Assembly (NCBI RefSeq): GCF_900117415.1
Contig: NZ_FPEI01000006.1
Coordinates: forward strand, 310,001 to 374,000
Length of the DNA stretch: 64,000 bases
Source of the DNA: Hyphomicrobium sp. CS1BSMeth3
GTDB lineage: Bacteria; Pseudomonadota; Alphaproteobacteria; Rhizobiales; Hyphomicrobiaceae
Direction: 5' to 3'
A model generated the notes under the pieces. The model ran no database searches. It saw nothing but the letters and a program-made list of their open reading frames with translations, and was not told the DNA's origin. Of the stretch, positions 15,639-23,289 are shown in pieces; position 1 is the first letter of the stretch; each line of letters starts with the position of its first letter. The translations under genes were made by a program, and so were the position numbers.

Positions 15639-17006
15639 TCAGCGGTTGGACGCAGCAGGTAGAAACAGGCGCGGCACGCGTGCACCTTCGGGAAGGCGCG
15701 CTTCCGGCGCCACGTTGTGCAGCCGGCGAGCAAGTATCAGCTCGGCGATTATGATGATCACGGCGATGAGCGTTGTCGCCGCGGCGGCGCGCAGCAAGCC
15801 CGGAGCTTCGGCGAGGAGCGCACCGGTTCCGATCGCGACGCTCGCAAAATAGAGTACGAACCACGGCTCAACCCGTCGTTCGACGACGAGATCCTGTACG
15901 CGAGGCGTCGGCCTGCGGCCCATGACGGGACCGTAGCATTCGAGCCATGTCAGGAACGGCACGATTTTGTAGAGCTGAGAGAGGCCAAGGCCGGAAAGCC
16001 AGCCGAAAGCGAACAAGTATGTGATGGCGCCCGCATGCACGTCGAGGGTGCCACGAACGGCGGCAGCGATGAACAGCGCGATAGCCGCATAAAGCGCGAC
16101 AAGGGCGCCCCCTGCCGCCCTGAGATTGAGCTCGGTCTTGCGTCGCTTGCGGTTCCTATAGAAGAAGGCGATATCAGTACCGTAGAGGACGACTGAGCCA
16201 AGAGCCAGGGCTCCTGCGACTGCCAAGACTATGCTCACTTTGGTACCGGCTGCCGCTCCGACCAACACCATGAGAGGCATCACGGCGACGACTAAGACGA
16301 GCGCCATGCTGAGGCTCAACCACGCCACGCGGCCAGTCGCGCGTTCCGTATCTGGGGACAGCATGAACATGGGCAGCAGCCGGTAGCTGACGCCGATCGC
16401 TGTACAACTCAGCCAACCTCCAAAGCCGGCAAGAGCGTGATACGGAACGGCATTCGCGTGCAGTTCGACGAGAGTAGACGTTGCCGTCACGCCGGAAAGA
16501 ACGAAAGCAAAGCTGCCGCCCAGAAGGAATGTGCCGCCTAGTGAGGCGAGGCCTGTTGCGACGAACCGGGCCGACAAGGGCAAGGTTGGTGCGTCGAGCA
16601 TAGTGCGTGCGAGGGGCCAGATAGCCGTCAAGAAACCCGCGGCAAGAAGAACGCCCCCCCATGCGAGCAGCGGTAGTTCGATCTCGACAACGCCGGCGAG
16701 ACGCAGAAACCCCGCGAGAAGGAGGCCCAATCCGGCAAGCAGGCTCAGCAGGGCGGGCAACACCAGCGCCTGATCGCGCAATGGCTTACCCACCAGGACT
16801 GGCACAAACTGGAAGAGTGCGCCGAGTATGAGCAGACTGAGCCAGCCGATCGCCACGAGGTGCACGATCACAAGCGTCTCTGGCGCTCTCAAGCCAGTCT
16901 GGGGATAACCAAATCCTGCCGCGATCGCCGTCAAACCTGCAAGCAGGCACAGCAGTGCAGCGGCAAAGTATGCCATCGTCCAGCGCGAGATGGATGCGCC
17001 AAGCAT
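15639..17006 (-). CDS. polytopic membrane protein (about 12 TM), NnrS/heme-copper-like, function unknown
   Basis: 455 residues, about 12 hydrophobic helices. Conserved-looking intramembrane His occur in VHLVAIGWLSLLILGALF, ELHANAVPYHALAGFGGW and LDVHAGAITYLFAFGW, followed by Gln/Tyr/Lys (QLYKIVPF). The pattern His-x3-Gly-Trp-(L)2 on several helices resembles heme-binding membrane proteins such as NnrS and heme-copper oxidase relatives, but it lacks the full CuB His set. It heads an operon with DUF2249 and DUF59 genes. The ATG at 17006 has a weak RBS, and ATG 16976 is possible. An NO-response role is likely from context. Confidence 0.65.
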   Translation of the reverse strand: MLGASISRWTMAYFAAALLCLLAGLTAIAAGFGYPQTGLRAPETLVIVHLVAIGWLSLLILGALFQFVPVLVGKPLRDQALVLPALLSLLAGLGLLLAGFLRLAGVVEIELPLLAWGGVLLAAGFLTAIWPLARTMLDAPTLPLSARFVATGLASLGGTFLLGGSFAFVLSGVTATSTLVELHANAVPYHALAGFGGWLSCTAIGVSYRLLPMFMLSPDTERATGRVAWLSLSMALVLVVAVMPLMVLVGAAAGTKVSIVLAVAGALALGSVVLYGTDIAFFYRNRKRRKTELNLRAAGGALVALYAAIALFIAAAVRGTLDVHAGAITYLFAFGWLSGLGLSQLYKIVPFLTWLECYGPVMGRRPTPRVQDLVVERRVEPWFVLYFASVAIGTGALLAEAPGLLRAAAATTLIAVIIIIAELILARRLHNVAPEARLPEGARVPRLFLPAASNR

Positions 17007-17317
17007 CGATCGAGACCATCAGTTGCGAAGGCGTCCTGTATCTAGGCACAAAACATGTATCAATGATATATATTTTATTGTGAGGGTGCTGCTGTGGCTC
17101 AAGATGGCGATCGTGTCGATGTGAGAAGCGTCCCGGCCTGAGGTCGCTTGCAGCGTATGACCATACGAGCGCGCCGGGGAACAAAGGTGCAGGAGACACA
17201 ACCGGCTGGTTGGCAATTTGATCCGCGTCAAAGTAGCGTGAGTAATAAGAGACATATAAAATACATCTATCAGGCAATCTTTGCTCGCCCGATCGTGCAA
17301 CGGGCAAGGAGGAGCTA
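17007..17317. other. divergent promoter region
   Basis: 311 bp between divergently transcribed genes. It contains two AT-rich tracts (about 17045-17090 and 17240-17280), unusual for this GC-rich window and suitable for promoters, and the FixK-type box listed separately. No coding sequence is supported. Confidence 0.6.
17218..17231 (+). promoter_or_regulatory. FixK/FNR consensus box
   Basis: TTGAT-CCGC-GTCAA is the best FixK/FNR match in the window. It is centred about 94 bp before the GTG of the second Crp/Fnr gene and about 218 bp before the 12-TM gene, so it probably drives the regulator gene. Confidence 0.75.
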
Positions 17318-18052
17318 GTGGAACGTGGGCCACTGATCCGCAACGCATCGCCGATGGAGCCTGAGGATTGGCACCTCGTCCGATCGACGCCGCTCTTTGG
17401 ACGCATTCCAAAGGATGTCACGGCGAGGCTCGTGGGATCGTCAGGGCCGAGGTGCTACGAAAAAGGTGCGCTGCTCTTCCAGCAGGGGGATCCGGCCGAT
17501 GCCTTCTATGTCATCCTCGAGGGCTGGGTGAAGATTGCGCGTCTCACCTCGGAGGGCGGCGAGGCCGTCGTCGGCATGTTCCGGCGCGGCGAGACCTTTG
17601 CCGAGGCCGCGATGTTTCTCGGTGGCCGCTATCCGGCCAATGCCGAGGTGGTAGCGCCGTCGCGTTTGCTGAAAATTGACGGGGAGAACCTGCGCAAGAG
17701 TATCCGCGAGAACCCGGACCTCGCGCTCTGCATGCTGGCCTCGGCATCCCACCACCTGAAGTTCCTCGTCGAGCAGATCGAGCAGATCAAGCTGCTGTCC
17801 GCCCCGCAGCGCATCGCCGACTTCCTGATCCAGCAGTGCCGCACCCGCCGCGGTTCTTGCGTGGTGGTTCTGCCTTACGAGAAGGCGCTGATCGCCAATC
17901 GCCTCGGCATGAAGCCCGAGAGCTTCTCGCGCGCGATCGGCAGGCTGCGCAATCTCGGCGTCTCCGTCGATCACGAGTACGTTTCAATCGCCGACGTGAG
18001 CACGCTCGTTGCCTTCGTCGAGAAGAGCGAGGAGAGCGAGCGCGCACGCTGA
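17318..18052 (+). CDS. Crp/Fnr-family regulator (Dnr/FixK-like)
   Basis: 244 residues with a beta-roll domain (about 25-140) and a C-terminal helix-turn-helix (NRLGMKPESFSRAIGRLRNLG). No Fe-S Cys cluster is seen at the N-terminus. The GTG start at 17318 follows a near-perfect AAGGAGGAGC RBS. The recognition helix (PESFSRAIGRL) is of the Dnr/FnrN type, and its own promoter holds a TTGAT-N4-GTCAA box, which suggests autoregulation or a cascade with the other Crp/Fnr protein. It is divergent from the 12-TM/DUF2249/DUF59 operon. Confidence 0.85.
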   Translation: MERGPLIRNASPMEPEDWHLVRSTPLFGRIPKDVTARLVGSSGPRCYEKGALLFQQGDPADAFYVILEGWVKIARLTSEGGEAVVGMFRRGETFAEAAMFLGGRYPANAEVVAPSRLLKIDGENLRKSIRENPDLALCMLASASHHLKFLVEQIEQIKLLSAPQRIADFLIQQCRTRRGSCVVVLPYEKALIANRLGMKPESFSRAIGRLRNLGVSVDHEYVSIADVSTLVAFVEKSEESERAR

Positions 18053-18141
18053 CGGCCCACCTTGGCAAGGACACCTACAGCCACATTCACTACGACGGAG
18101 CACAGGCGAGGACTATTTCGGTCCGGGAAGCCGGCCTGCAG

Positions 18142-18207
18142 TCATTCCCAGACGGCTTCATGCACGGTTGTTTCTGGCATCGGCACGACTGCGAGCTATT
18201 CAAGTGA
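18142..18207 (+). pseudogene. remnant of a Vsr-type (very short patch repair) endonuclease
   Basis: The conserved Vsr signature HGCFWHRHDC is followed by ELFK and a stop. Nothing upstream supplies the rest of the domain in a continuous frame, and no cytosine methyltransferase is nearby. It lies between the Crp/Fnr gene and the GMC gene, probably a scar of a lost restriction-modification island. Confidence 0.6.
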
Positions 18208-18246
18208 CCCAAGACAGGCGTGCATTTTCCCTACCCTTGCACTGAG

Positions 18247-19896
18247 CTACAGAGCAGAGTCGTCGCGAACTTCTCCGCAATCACCGAGGATGAGTTCCGA
18301 ACCGCGCAATCCGATCATGAGGGATGCGGCATTGGTGTTCGCCGACGTGATCTTGGGCATCACCGAGGCGTCGACTACGCGCAAGCCCTCGACACCGCGA
18401 ACCCGAAGCAAAGGATCGACGACAGCGCCCTCGCCCTTTCCCATGCGGCAGGTTCCTACCGGGTGGAATACGGTGCCGCCATGGGACTGCGCGAATTTCA
18501 AGAGGTCGGCATCCGTAAGCGCATCGGGGCCGGGCAGAACCTCGCGAGTCCACAGACCTCGGAATGCCGGTTGCGCAAAGATTTCCCGCAGCAGCTTCAG
18601 GCCTGCGACGGTTACTTTGCGGTCCAACTCGGCGGACAGATAGCGAGGCTCGATCTGTGGTGATGCGAGCGGATCCGCGGAGCGAATTCTGAGCCGGCCG
18701 CGCGACTCGGGATGACACTGCCACATGGCAGCGGTGAAACCGGAGTACGTGTGCAGCGGGTCGCCCGGCTTGTCGACCGAGAGCGGCATCACGTTGAACT
18801 GAATGTCGGGACGGCCGTTCCGGGCAAACGTGGTGCACGCTGCGCCGCCAACCTGTCCGGCTCCGATGGTCAATGGCCCACGACCGTGTGCGAGCCATTG
18901 CCAGCCCATCCTCGCGAGCGCGATCGGATTGCGCACGTCGTTGTTTAGCGATTGGCGCGAACCGAGTTCAACAATGCTGCGCGCCTGATAGTGATCCTGA
19001 AGGTTCTCGCCGACGTCGGGAAGGTCGGCCACAACATTGATCCCGAGCGAGCGCAGATGCTCAGCCGCTCCAATGCCTGAAAGCTGTAAGAGCTGCGGCG
19101 ATTGCAGAGCGCCGGCCGCGAGGATGACCTCGCGTGAGGCGCGTGCGGTCACGCGCTCGCGCCCGGATGCCCATTCCATGCCGACGGCGCGCGCGCCTTT
19201 GAGCAGGACGCGCGTCGCGTGAGCGCCCGTCTGAACGGTCAGATTGGGCCGCGAGAGCGTCGGATGGAGAAATGCAACGGCTGAGCTTTCACGCCAACGC
19301 TTGCCGATGCTCAACTGATATGAGCCAACACCGTAGGTGGTCTCGCCGTTGAAGTCAGGATTGTAGGGGAGGCCGAACTGTTGAGCCGCTGCAAGCCACG
19401 CACCGCACATGGGATGGTCGTTGCGCAGCGTCGAGACGCTCAACTCGCCATGCGCTCCGCGGTGCTGGCTCTGTGGTCCGTCGAAAGTTTCCAGCCGCCG
19501 GAAGCAAGGCAGCACGTCGCGATAGTTCCAGCCATCGGCGCCCGCTTTCTCCCAATCGTCGAAGTCCTCGTGCTGACCTCGAATGAAGATAAGGCCATTG
19601 ATGGAGCTGGATCCGCCGATAATGCGTCCGCGCGGCCAGGCAATGGCGCGCCCCGCTGTGCCTTCCGCCGGCTCGGTCGGAAACAGCCGTGAAAAGCGCG
19701 CGTCGTAGATCGTACGGAAATAGCCGACCGGCAACTTGAGCCAGAAATTGCGATCCCACCCGCCTGCCTCGAGAAGCAGGACCTTGCATCGAGGATCAGC
19801 GGAAAGCCGGTTGGCGAGAATGCAGCCCGCCGAACCGGCTCCCACGATGATGTAGTCGTACGTCGCTTCCGACAAAGCCTCAGGCCTTCGTTGCAT
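18247..19896 (-). CDS. GMC-family FAD oxidoreductase (choline dehydrogenase-like)
   Basis: About 549 residues. The ADP-binding motif DYIIVGAGSAGCILANRLS, GMC signature 1 (RGRIIGGSSSINGLIFIRG) and signature 2 (GALQSPQLLQLSGIG) are present, as are the catalytic His in HPVGTCRMG and the Asn in TSANTNAAS. It oxidises an alcohol to an aldehyde using FAD. It is the last gene of an operon with an ABC importer, so it probably acts on the imported compound. The start is uncertain: ATG 19896 overlaps the upstream stop by 17 bp, and a TTG at 19875 preceded by GAAGG is also possible. Confidence 0.88.
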   Translation of the reverse strand: MQRRPEALSEATYDYIIVGAGSAGCILANRLSADPRCKVLLLEAGGWDRNFWLKLPVGYFRTIYDARFSRLFPTEPAEGTAGRAIAWPRGRIIGGSSSINGLIFIRGQHEDFDDWEKAGADGWNYRDVLPCFRRLETFDGPQSQHRGAHGELSVSTLRNDHPMCGAWLAAAQQFGLPYNPDFNGETTYGVGSYQLSIGKRWRESSAVAFLHPTLSRPNLTVQTGAHATRVLLKGARAVGMEWASGRERVTARASREVILAAGALQSPQLLQLSGIGAAEHLRSLGINVVADLPDVGENLQDHYQARSIVELGSRQSLNNDVRNPIALARMGWQWLAHGRGPLTIGAGQVGGAACTTFARNGRPDIQFNVMPLSVDKPGDPLHTYSGFTAAMWQCHPESRGRLRIRSADPLASPQIEPRYLSAELDRKVTVAGLKLLREIFAQPAFRGLWTREVLPGPDALTDADLLKFAQSHGGTVFHPVGTCRMGKGEGAVVDPLLRVRGVEGLRVVDASVMPKITSANTNAASLMIGLRGSELILGDCGEVRDDSAL

Positions 19897-20881
19897 CCAT
19901 GAAGATGGACGGATCAAAGTACTGGGAAGCGGGAATCGGATTCGGAATGTTCCCCGTGGAGGCGAAGAAGTCCGTCACCTGCTGGAGCCACTTGGTGACG
20001 CTCTCGTCGCCGTAGAGCTTGCGCCACTCGGCCACCGGGAATGTCTTCTGAGCGCCGTACTGTTCCTTGAAGTCCTTGAGCGGGACCTGCGGGTACTGCT
20101 TCTTCTGCAGCACTTCCAGCGCCTCGTCCGTCTTGCCCGTGAGATACTCGTTGCCTTCGCTCCAGGCTTTCACGACGCGCACGAGCACATCGCGGCTCTT
20201 GCTGTGGAAGTCTGCGGTCGTTGCCCAACCCGACATGATCGCGGCCTTGGGATAGTACGCCGAGGCATCGACGAGCTTCTTCGCGCCAGGCACCTTGTCG
20301 CGCACGGTGATGTTGAACGGCACCCAGAGCGCGACAGCCGGCACGGCTCCGGAGATGAACGATGTCACCGCGTCGGGCATGCGCTGATTGAGCAGCTCGA
20401 TATCCTTGCCCGTCATGTTGTTGGCCTTGAGGGCCGTGTCGAGGAAGACGTGCGCCGTCGTGCCCGCCGTCGTCGCAATGCGCTTGCCCTTGAGATCGGC
20501 GATCGACTTGATGCCCTGGTCCTCGCGGACCCAGAGCTGCGCAGTGGCGAACTCCACGGCATTGGCGAGGAACATCTTGCCCTGGCCGCGCGCGGGAAAG
20601 TTCGAGATGACGGCGCCAGTTGAGAGTACGTCGAGGCTGCCGCCGATCATGGCCTGAAAGATCTCGAGGCCTGTCTGAAACTGCTTGAACTCCGGCTCGA
20701 GGCCGTATTTTGCGAAGGCGCCGAGATGATCGGCAAGCCACATCTGGCCATCGACGGCCAGGGTATGCAGGTAGCCCACCCTGATCTTGACTTTCGCCTG
20801 CGCAATAGCGGGCGAGCCCAGTGTCATGACGCCAGCCGCTGCGCCCGCACCTTGCAGAAATGTTCTGCGGTCGACCTTCAT
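19880..20881 (-). CDS. ABC importer substrate-binding protein (NMT1/TauA-like)
   Basis: 333 residues with a Tat signal (DRRTFLQGAGAAAG) ending near AIAQA. The fold is that of aliphatic sulfonate/nitrate/thiamine-precursor binding proteins (VGYLHTLAVDGQMWLADHLGAF, GGSLDVLSTGAV, LKGKRIATTAGTT). It delivers its ligand to the permease and ATPase encoded upstream. The ligand is unknown; the neighbouring GMC oxidoreductase and enolase-superfamily enzyme suggest a hydroxylated or acidic organic compound. ATG 20881 has AAGGAGG upstream. It is 26 bp downstream of the ATPase gene. Confidence 0.85.
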   Translation of the reverse strand: MKVDRRTFLQGAGAAAGVMTLGSPAIAQAKVKIRVGYLHTLAVDGQMWLADHLGAFAKYGLEPEFKQFQTGLEIFQAMIGGSLDVLSTGAVISNFPARGQGKMFLANAVEFATAQLWVREDQGIKSIADLKGKRIATTAGTTAHVFLDTALKANNMTGKDIELLNQRMPDAVTSFISGAVPAVALWVPFNITVRDKVPGAKKLVDASAYYPKAAIMSGWATTADFHSKSRDVLVRVVKAWSEGNEYLTGKTDEALEVLQKKQYPQVPLKDFKEQYGAQKTFPVAEWRKLYGDESVTKWLQQVTDFFASTGNIPNPIPASQYFDPSIFMDATKA

Positions 20882-20907
20882 AGGTTTCCTCCTTCGACGC
20901 TCTTGCT

Positions 20908-21714
20908 TCAAGACTGCCGTTGTTTTGCCTGCTGCGCATATTCCTGCATTACGAGACCGCGCACGTGTGCACGAAGCTCGCCGAACTCCTTGCTTTCATG
21001 CAGTCCCTCCCTGCGGGGATAGCTGAACGGAACCTCGATAATCTCGCGAATGCGCGTGGGGCGCGCGGTCATGACGATAATGCGGTTGGAAAGATAGACT
21101 GCCTCTTCGACCGAGTGCGTGATGAGCATCACGGTCTTGCCTTCTGCTGCGAGCACCTCGAGGAGCAGATCCTGCATGGCCGTACGTGTCTGCGCATCGA
21201 GCGCACCGAAAGGCTCATCCATGAGCAGGAAATGCGGCTTGACAGCATAAGCGCGCGCAAGCGCGAGGCGCTGGCGCATGCCGCCTGAAAGCATACGCGG
21301 CCATGAATCCGCGAAATCCGACAGCCCCATGAGCCGCATGTAGCGCTGGCAGATCTCCTCACGCTCCTCAGGGCTCGTGCGATTGGCGCGCAGATTGAGA
21401 CCAAAGGCGATGTTCTCTCTCACGGAGAGCCATGGAAAGACGCCATACTCCTGGAAGATGACACCGCGATCCGGCCCAGGGCCACTGATCGGCTGGCCAT
21501 CGAGCGCAACCGTGCCCGCCGTTGGCTGCATGAAGCCAGCCACGATGTTCATCATCGTGGTCTTGCCGCAACCCGAGGGGCCGATGACGGACACGAACTC
21601 GCGATCGTGAATGTGGTAGCTCACGTCGTCGACAACGTGCATCTGGCCGCCGGCCGGCGTGTCGAAGCGAACGGAGACTTTGTCGAAGACGATACGGGGT
21701 GGTCCGATGCTCAC
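20908..21714 (-). CDS. ABC importer ATPase (SsuB/TauB-like)
   Basis: 268 residues. Walker A GPSGCGKTT, Q-loop FQEYGVFPW, signature LSGGMRQRLALARA, Walker B FLLMDEPFGALD and the switch His in LITHS are all intact. It powers import by the adjacent permease. The GTG start forms a GTGA overlap with the permease stop, so the two are coupled. Confidence 0.92.
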   Translation of the reverse strand: MSIGPPRIVFDKVSVRFDTPAGGQMHVVDDVSYHIHDREFVSVIGPSGCGKTTMMNIVAGFMQPTAGTVALDGQPISGPGPDRGVIFQEYGVFPWLSVRENIAFGLNLRANRTSPEEREEICQRYMRLMGLSDFADSWPRMLSGGMRQRLALARAYAVKPHFLLMDEPFGALDAQTRTAMQDLLLEVLAAEGKTVMLITHSVEEAVYLSNRIIVMTARPTRIREIIEVPFSYPRREGLHESKEFGELRAHVRGLVMQEYAQQAKQRQS

Positions 21715-22499
21715 GCGATGCGCTCCTGCCAGGAGACGAAGCGGCGCGCGAGCGTGCGAAGGCCGAGATCCATCAAGAGCGCGATGAAACCGATGCAGAT
21801 GATGCCGACGTAGATAATATCGAGCTGGAAGAACGAGCCGGCATTCTGGATAAGCGCGCCGAGGCCCTGCTGCGCGGCAATCAGCTCTGAGGCAACAAGC
21901 GTCGCCCAGGCTACGCCGAGCGCCACGCGAAGTGCAGTGAGCATGTGCGGCACTGCCAGGGGAATGATCACCTTCCGGAAGATCTCGCCGTCCGTTGCTC
22001 CGAGCGTGCGCGCGACGCGCACATAGATCGGGCTGATCTGCGAGATGCCCTCGTACATGACGATCACGCCGGCAAAAAACGAGGCGTAGAACAGAATGAC
22101 CGTCTTCGCGAGTTCATCGACGCCGAAGTAGACGATGACGAGCGGAATGAGCGCGATCGGCGGCAGCGCGCGGAAGAAGTTGATCAGAGGATCGATGAAC
22201 GTGCGAATCGTTTTGTACCAGCCAAGCACGAAGCCGACGGGAACAGCGAGTGCGATGCCGCATAGGACGCCGAGGAAGACGCGACGCGTGGACATGAGGA
22301 TGTCCATCGGCAGGCGGTCGCGCATCAGTTCGACGAAGCGCTTGGCCACCTCATGCGGGGTCGGCACGAGTGCAGGATTGATCAAACCGCTGTAGTGAAT
22401 GCCGTACCAGCCAGCCAAAAGGGCAAGCCAGGGGGCAAGGATGAGAGCCGCTCGACGCACGTTTCCTCGAATTGTTCTTGTTCGTTCTGGTCTAAACAT
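21711..22499 (-). CDS. ABC importer permease (SsuC/TauC-like)
   Basis: 262 residues, about six transmembrane helices, with the EAA-type coupling loop (VARTLGATDGEIFRKVIIPLAVP). It is the first gene of the operon. ATG 22499 lies inside an inverted repeat that may be the GntR operator. A GTG at 22460 preceded by GAGGAAAC is an alternative start that would leave the operator in the leader. A longer reading to 22553 would overlap the divergent gntR gene and is unlikely. Confidence 0.85.
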   Translation of the reverse strand: MFRPERTRTIRGNVRRAALILAPWLALLAGWYGIHYSGLINPALVPTPHEVAKRFVELMRDRLPMDILMSTRRVFLGVLCGIALAVPVGFVLGWYKTIRTFIDPLINFFRALPPIALIPLVIVYFGVDELAKTVILFYASFFAGVIVMYEGISQISPIYVRVARTLGATDGEIFRKVIIPLAVPHMLTALRVALGVAWATLVASELIAAQQGLGALIQNAGSFFQLDIIYVGIICIGFIALLMDLGLRTLARRFVSWQERIA

Positions 22500-22528
22500 C
22501 CCAAAGGTACTATTTATAGGATGTTTAG
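22492..22528. promoter_or_regulatory. probable GntR operator (inverted repeat)
   Basis: CTAAACATCC and GGATGTTTAG are perfect 10-bp arms separated by 17 AT-rich bases (including TATTTATA). It sits between the divergent permease and gntR genes, where a regulator of both would bind. Confidence 0.6.
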
Positions 22529-22551
22529 CGCAAGCCAAATTCTGAACCCTC

Positions 22552-23289
22552 ATGCCCCAAGCGATGCATCACATATTCGGCGACACGCCCATCCCCCGCT
22601 ACGTTCAACTTGCGGATCTCTTCCGCCAGCGCCTGGACAAGGGGGTATGGCTGCCCGGCAGCGTCCTGCCTTCCATTGAGCAGCTCATGGAAGAATTCGA
22701 GGTCGCGCGCGTGACGGTGCGCCAGGCCATCTCTTTGCTGGCCGAGGAGGGCTTGCTCTCTCCACAGCGTGGTCGCGGCACGTTTGTCACGGGCAAGGCA
22801 ACGACCCGCCGACAACTGCGCGTGGAGACGACACTTGGCGATCTCGTCGCCATGTATAGCGGCGATCGACCGGAGCACGCGACCCTCGCCGAGGACATCG
22901 CGAGCCCCGTCATCTTCGAGCGCGACGGCATTGCCGCGCCCAAGTATTTCCATTTGCGGCGCGTGCATTCGCGCAATGGCGAACGCTACTGCGTCATTTC
23001 CATTTATGTGGATTATCGCGTGTTCCGCCGGGCGCCATCCCGCTTCCGTCGCGAGCTCGCACTTCCCGTGCTGACGTCGCTACCCGGTCTGAAGATCGCC
23101 TCCGCGCGCCAGACGCTTACGATATCGACGGCGGACGTGGAGACGTCGCGCCTGCTTGGCATCGCCGTGAACACGCCCATGGCTGAGGTTCGCCGTGTCA
23201 TGTGCGGGCCCGATCGAACTGTTATCTATCTCGCCGAGGTCAGCTACCGCGGCGACTACATTCATCTGGAAATGGACCTCAAGCCATGA
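22552..23289 (+). CDS. GntR-family regulator (HutC/UTRA type)
   Basis: 245 residues: an N-terminal winged helix (VARVTVRQAISLLAEEGLLSPQRGRGTFV) and a C-terminal UTRA ligand-sensing domain (IFERDG...RYCVISIYVDY...GDYIHLEMDL). It is divergent from the ABC/GMC operon and its stop overlaps the start of the enolase-superfamily gene as ATGA, so it likely controls both directions. The inducer is presumably the substrate of the importer. ATG 22564 is an alternative start. Confidence 0.9.
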   Translation: MPQAMHHIFGDTPIPRYVQLADLFRQRLDKGVWLPGSVLPSIEQLMEEFEVARVTVRQAISLLAEEGLLSPQRGRGTFVTGKATTRRQLRVETTLGDLVAMYSGDRPEHATLAEDIASPVIFERDGIAAPKYFHLRRVHSRNGERYCVISIYVDYRVFRRAPSRFRRELALPVLTSLPGLKIASARQTLTISTADVETSRLLGIAVNTPMAEVRRVMCGPDRTVIYLAEVSYRGDYIHLEMDLKP

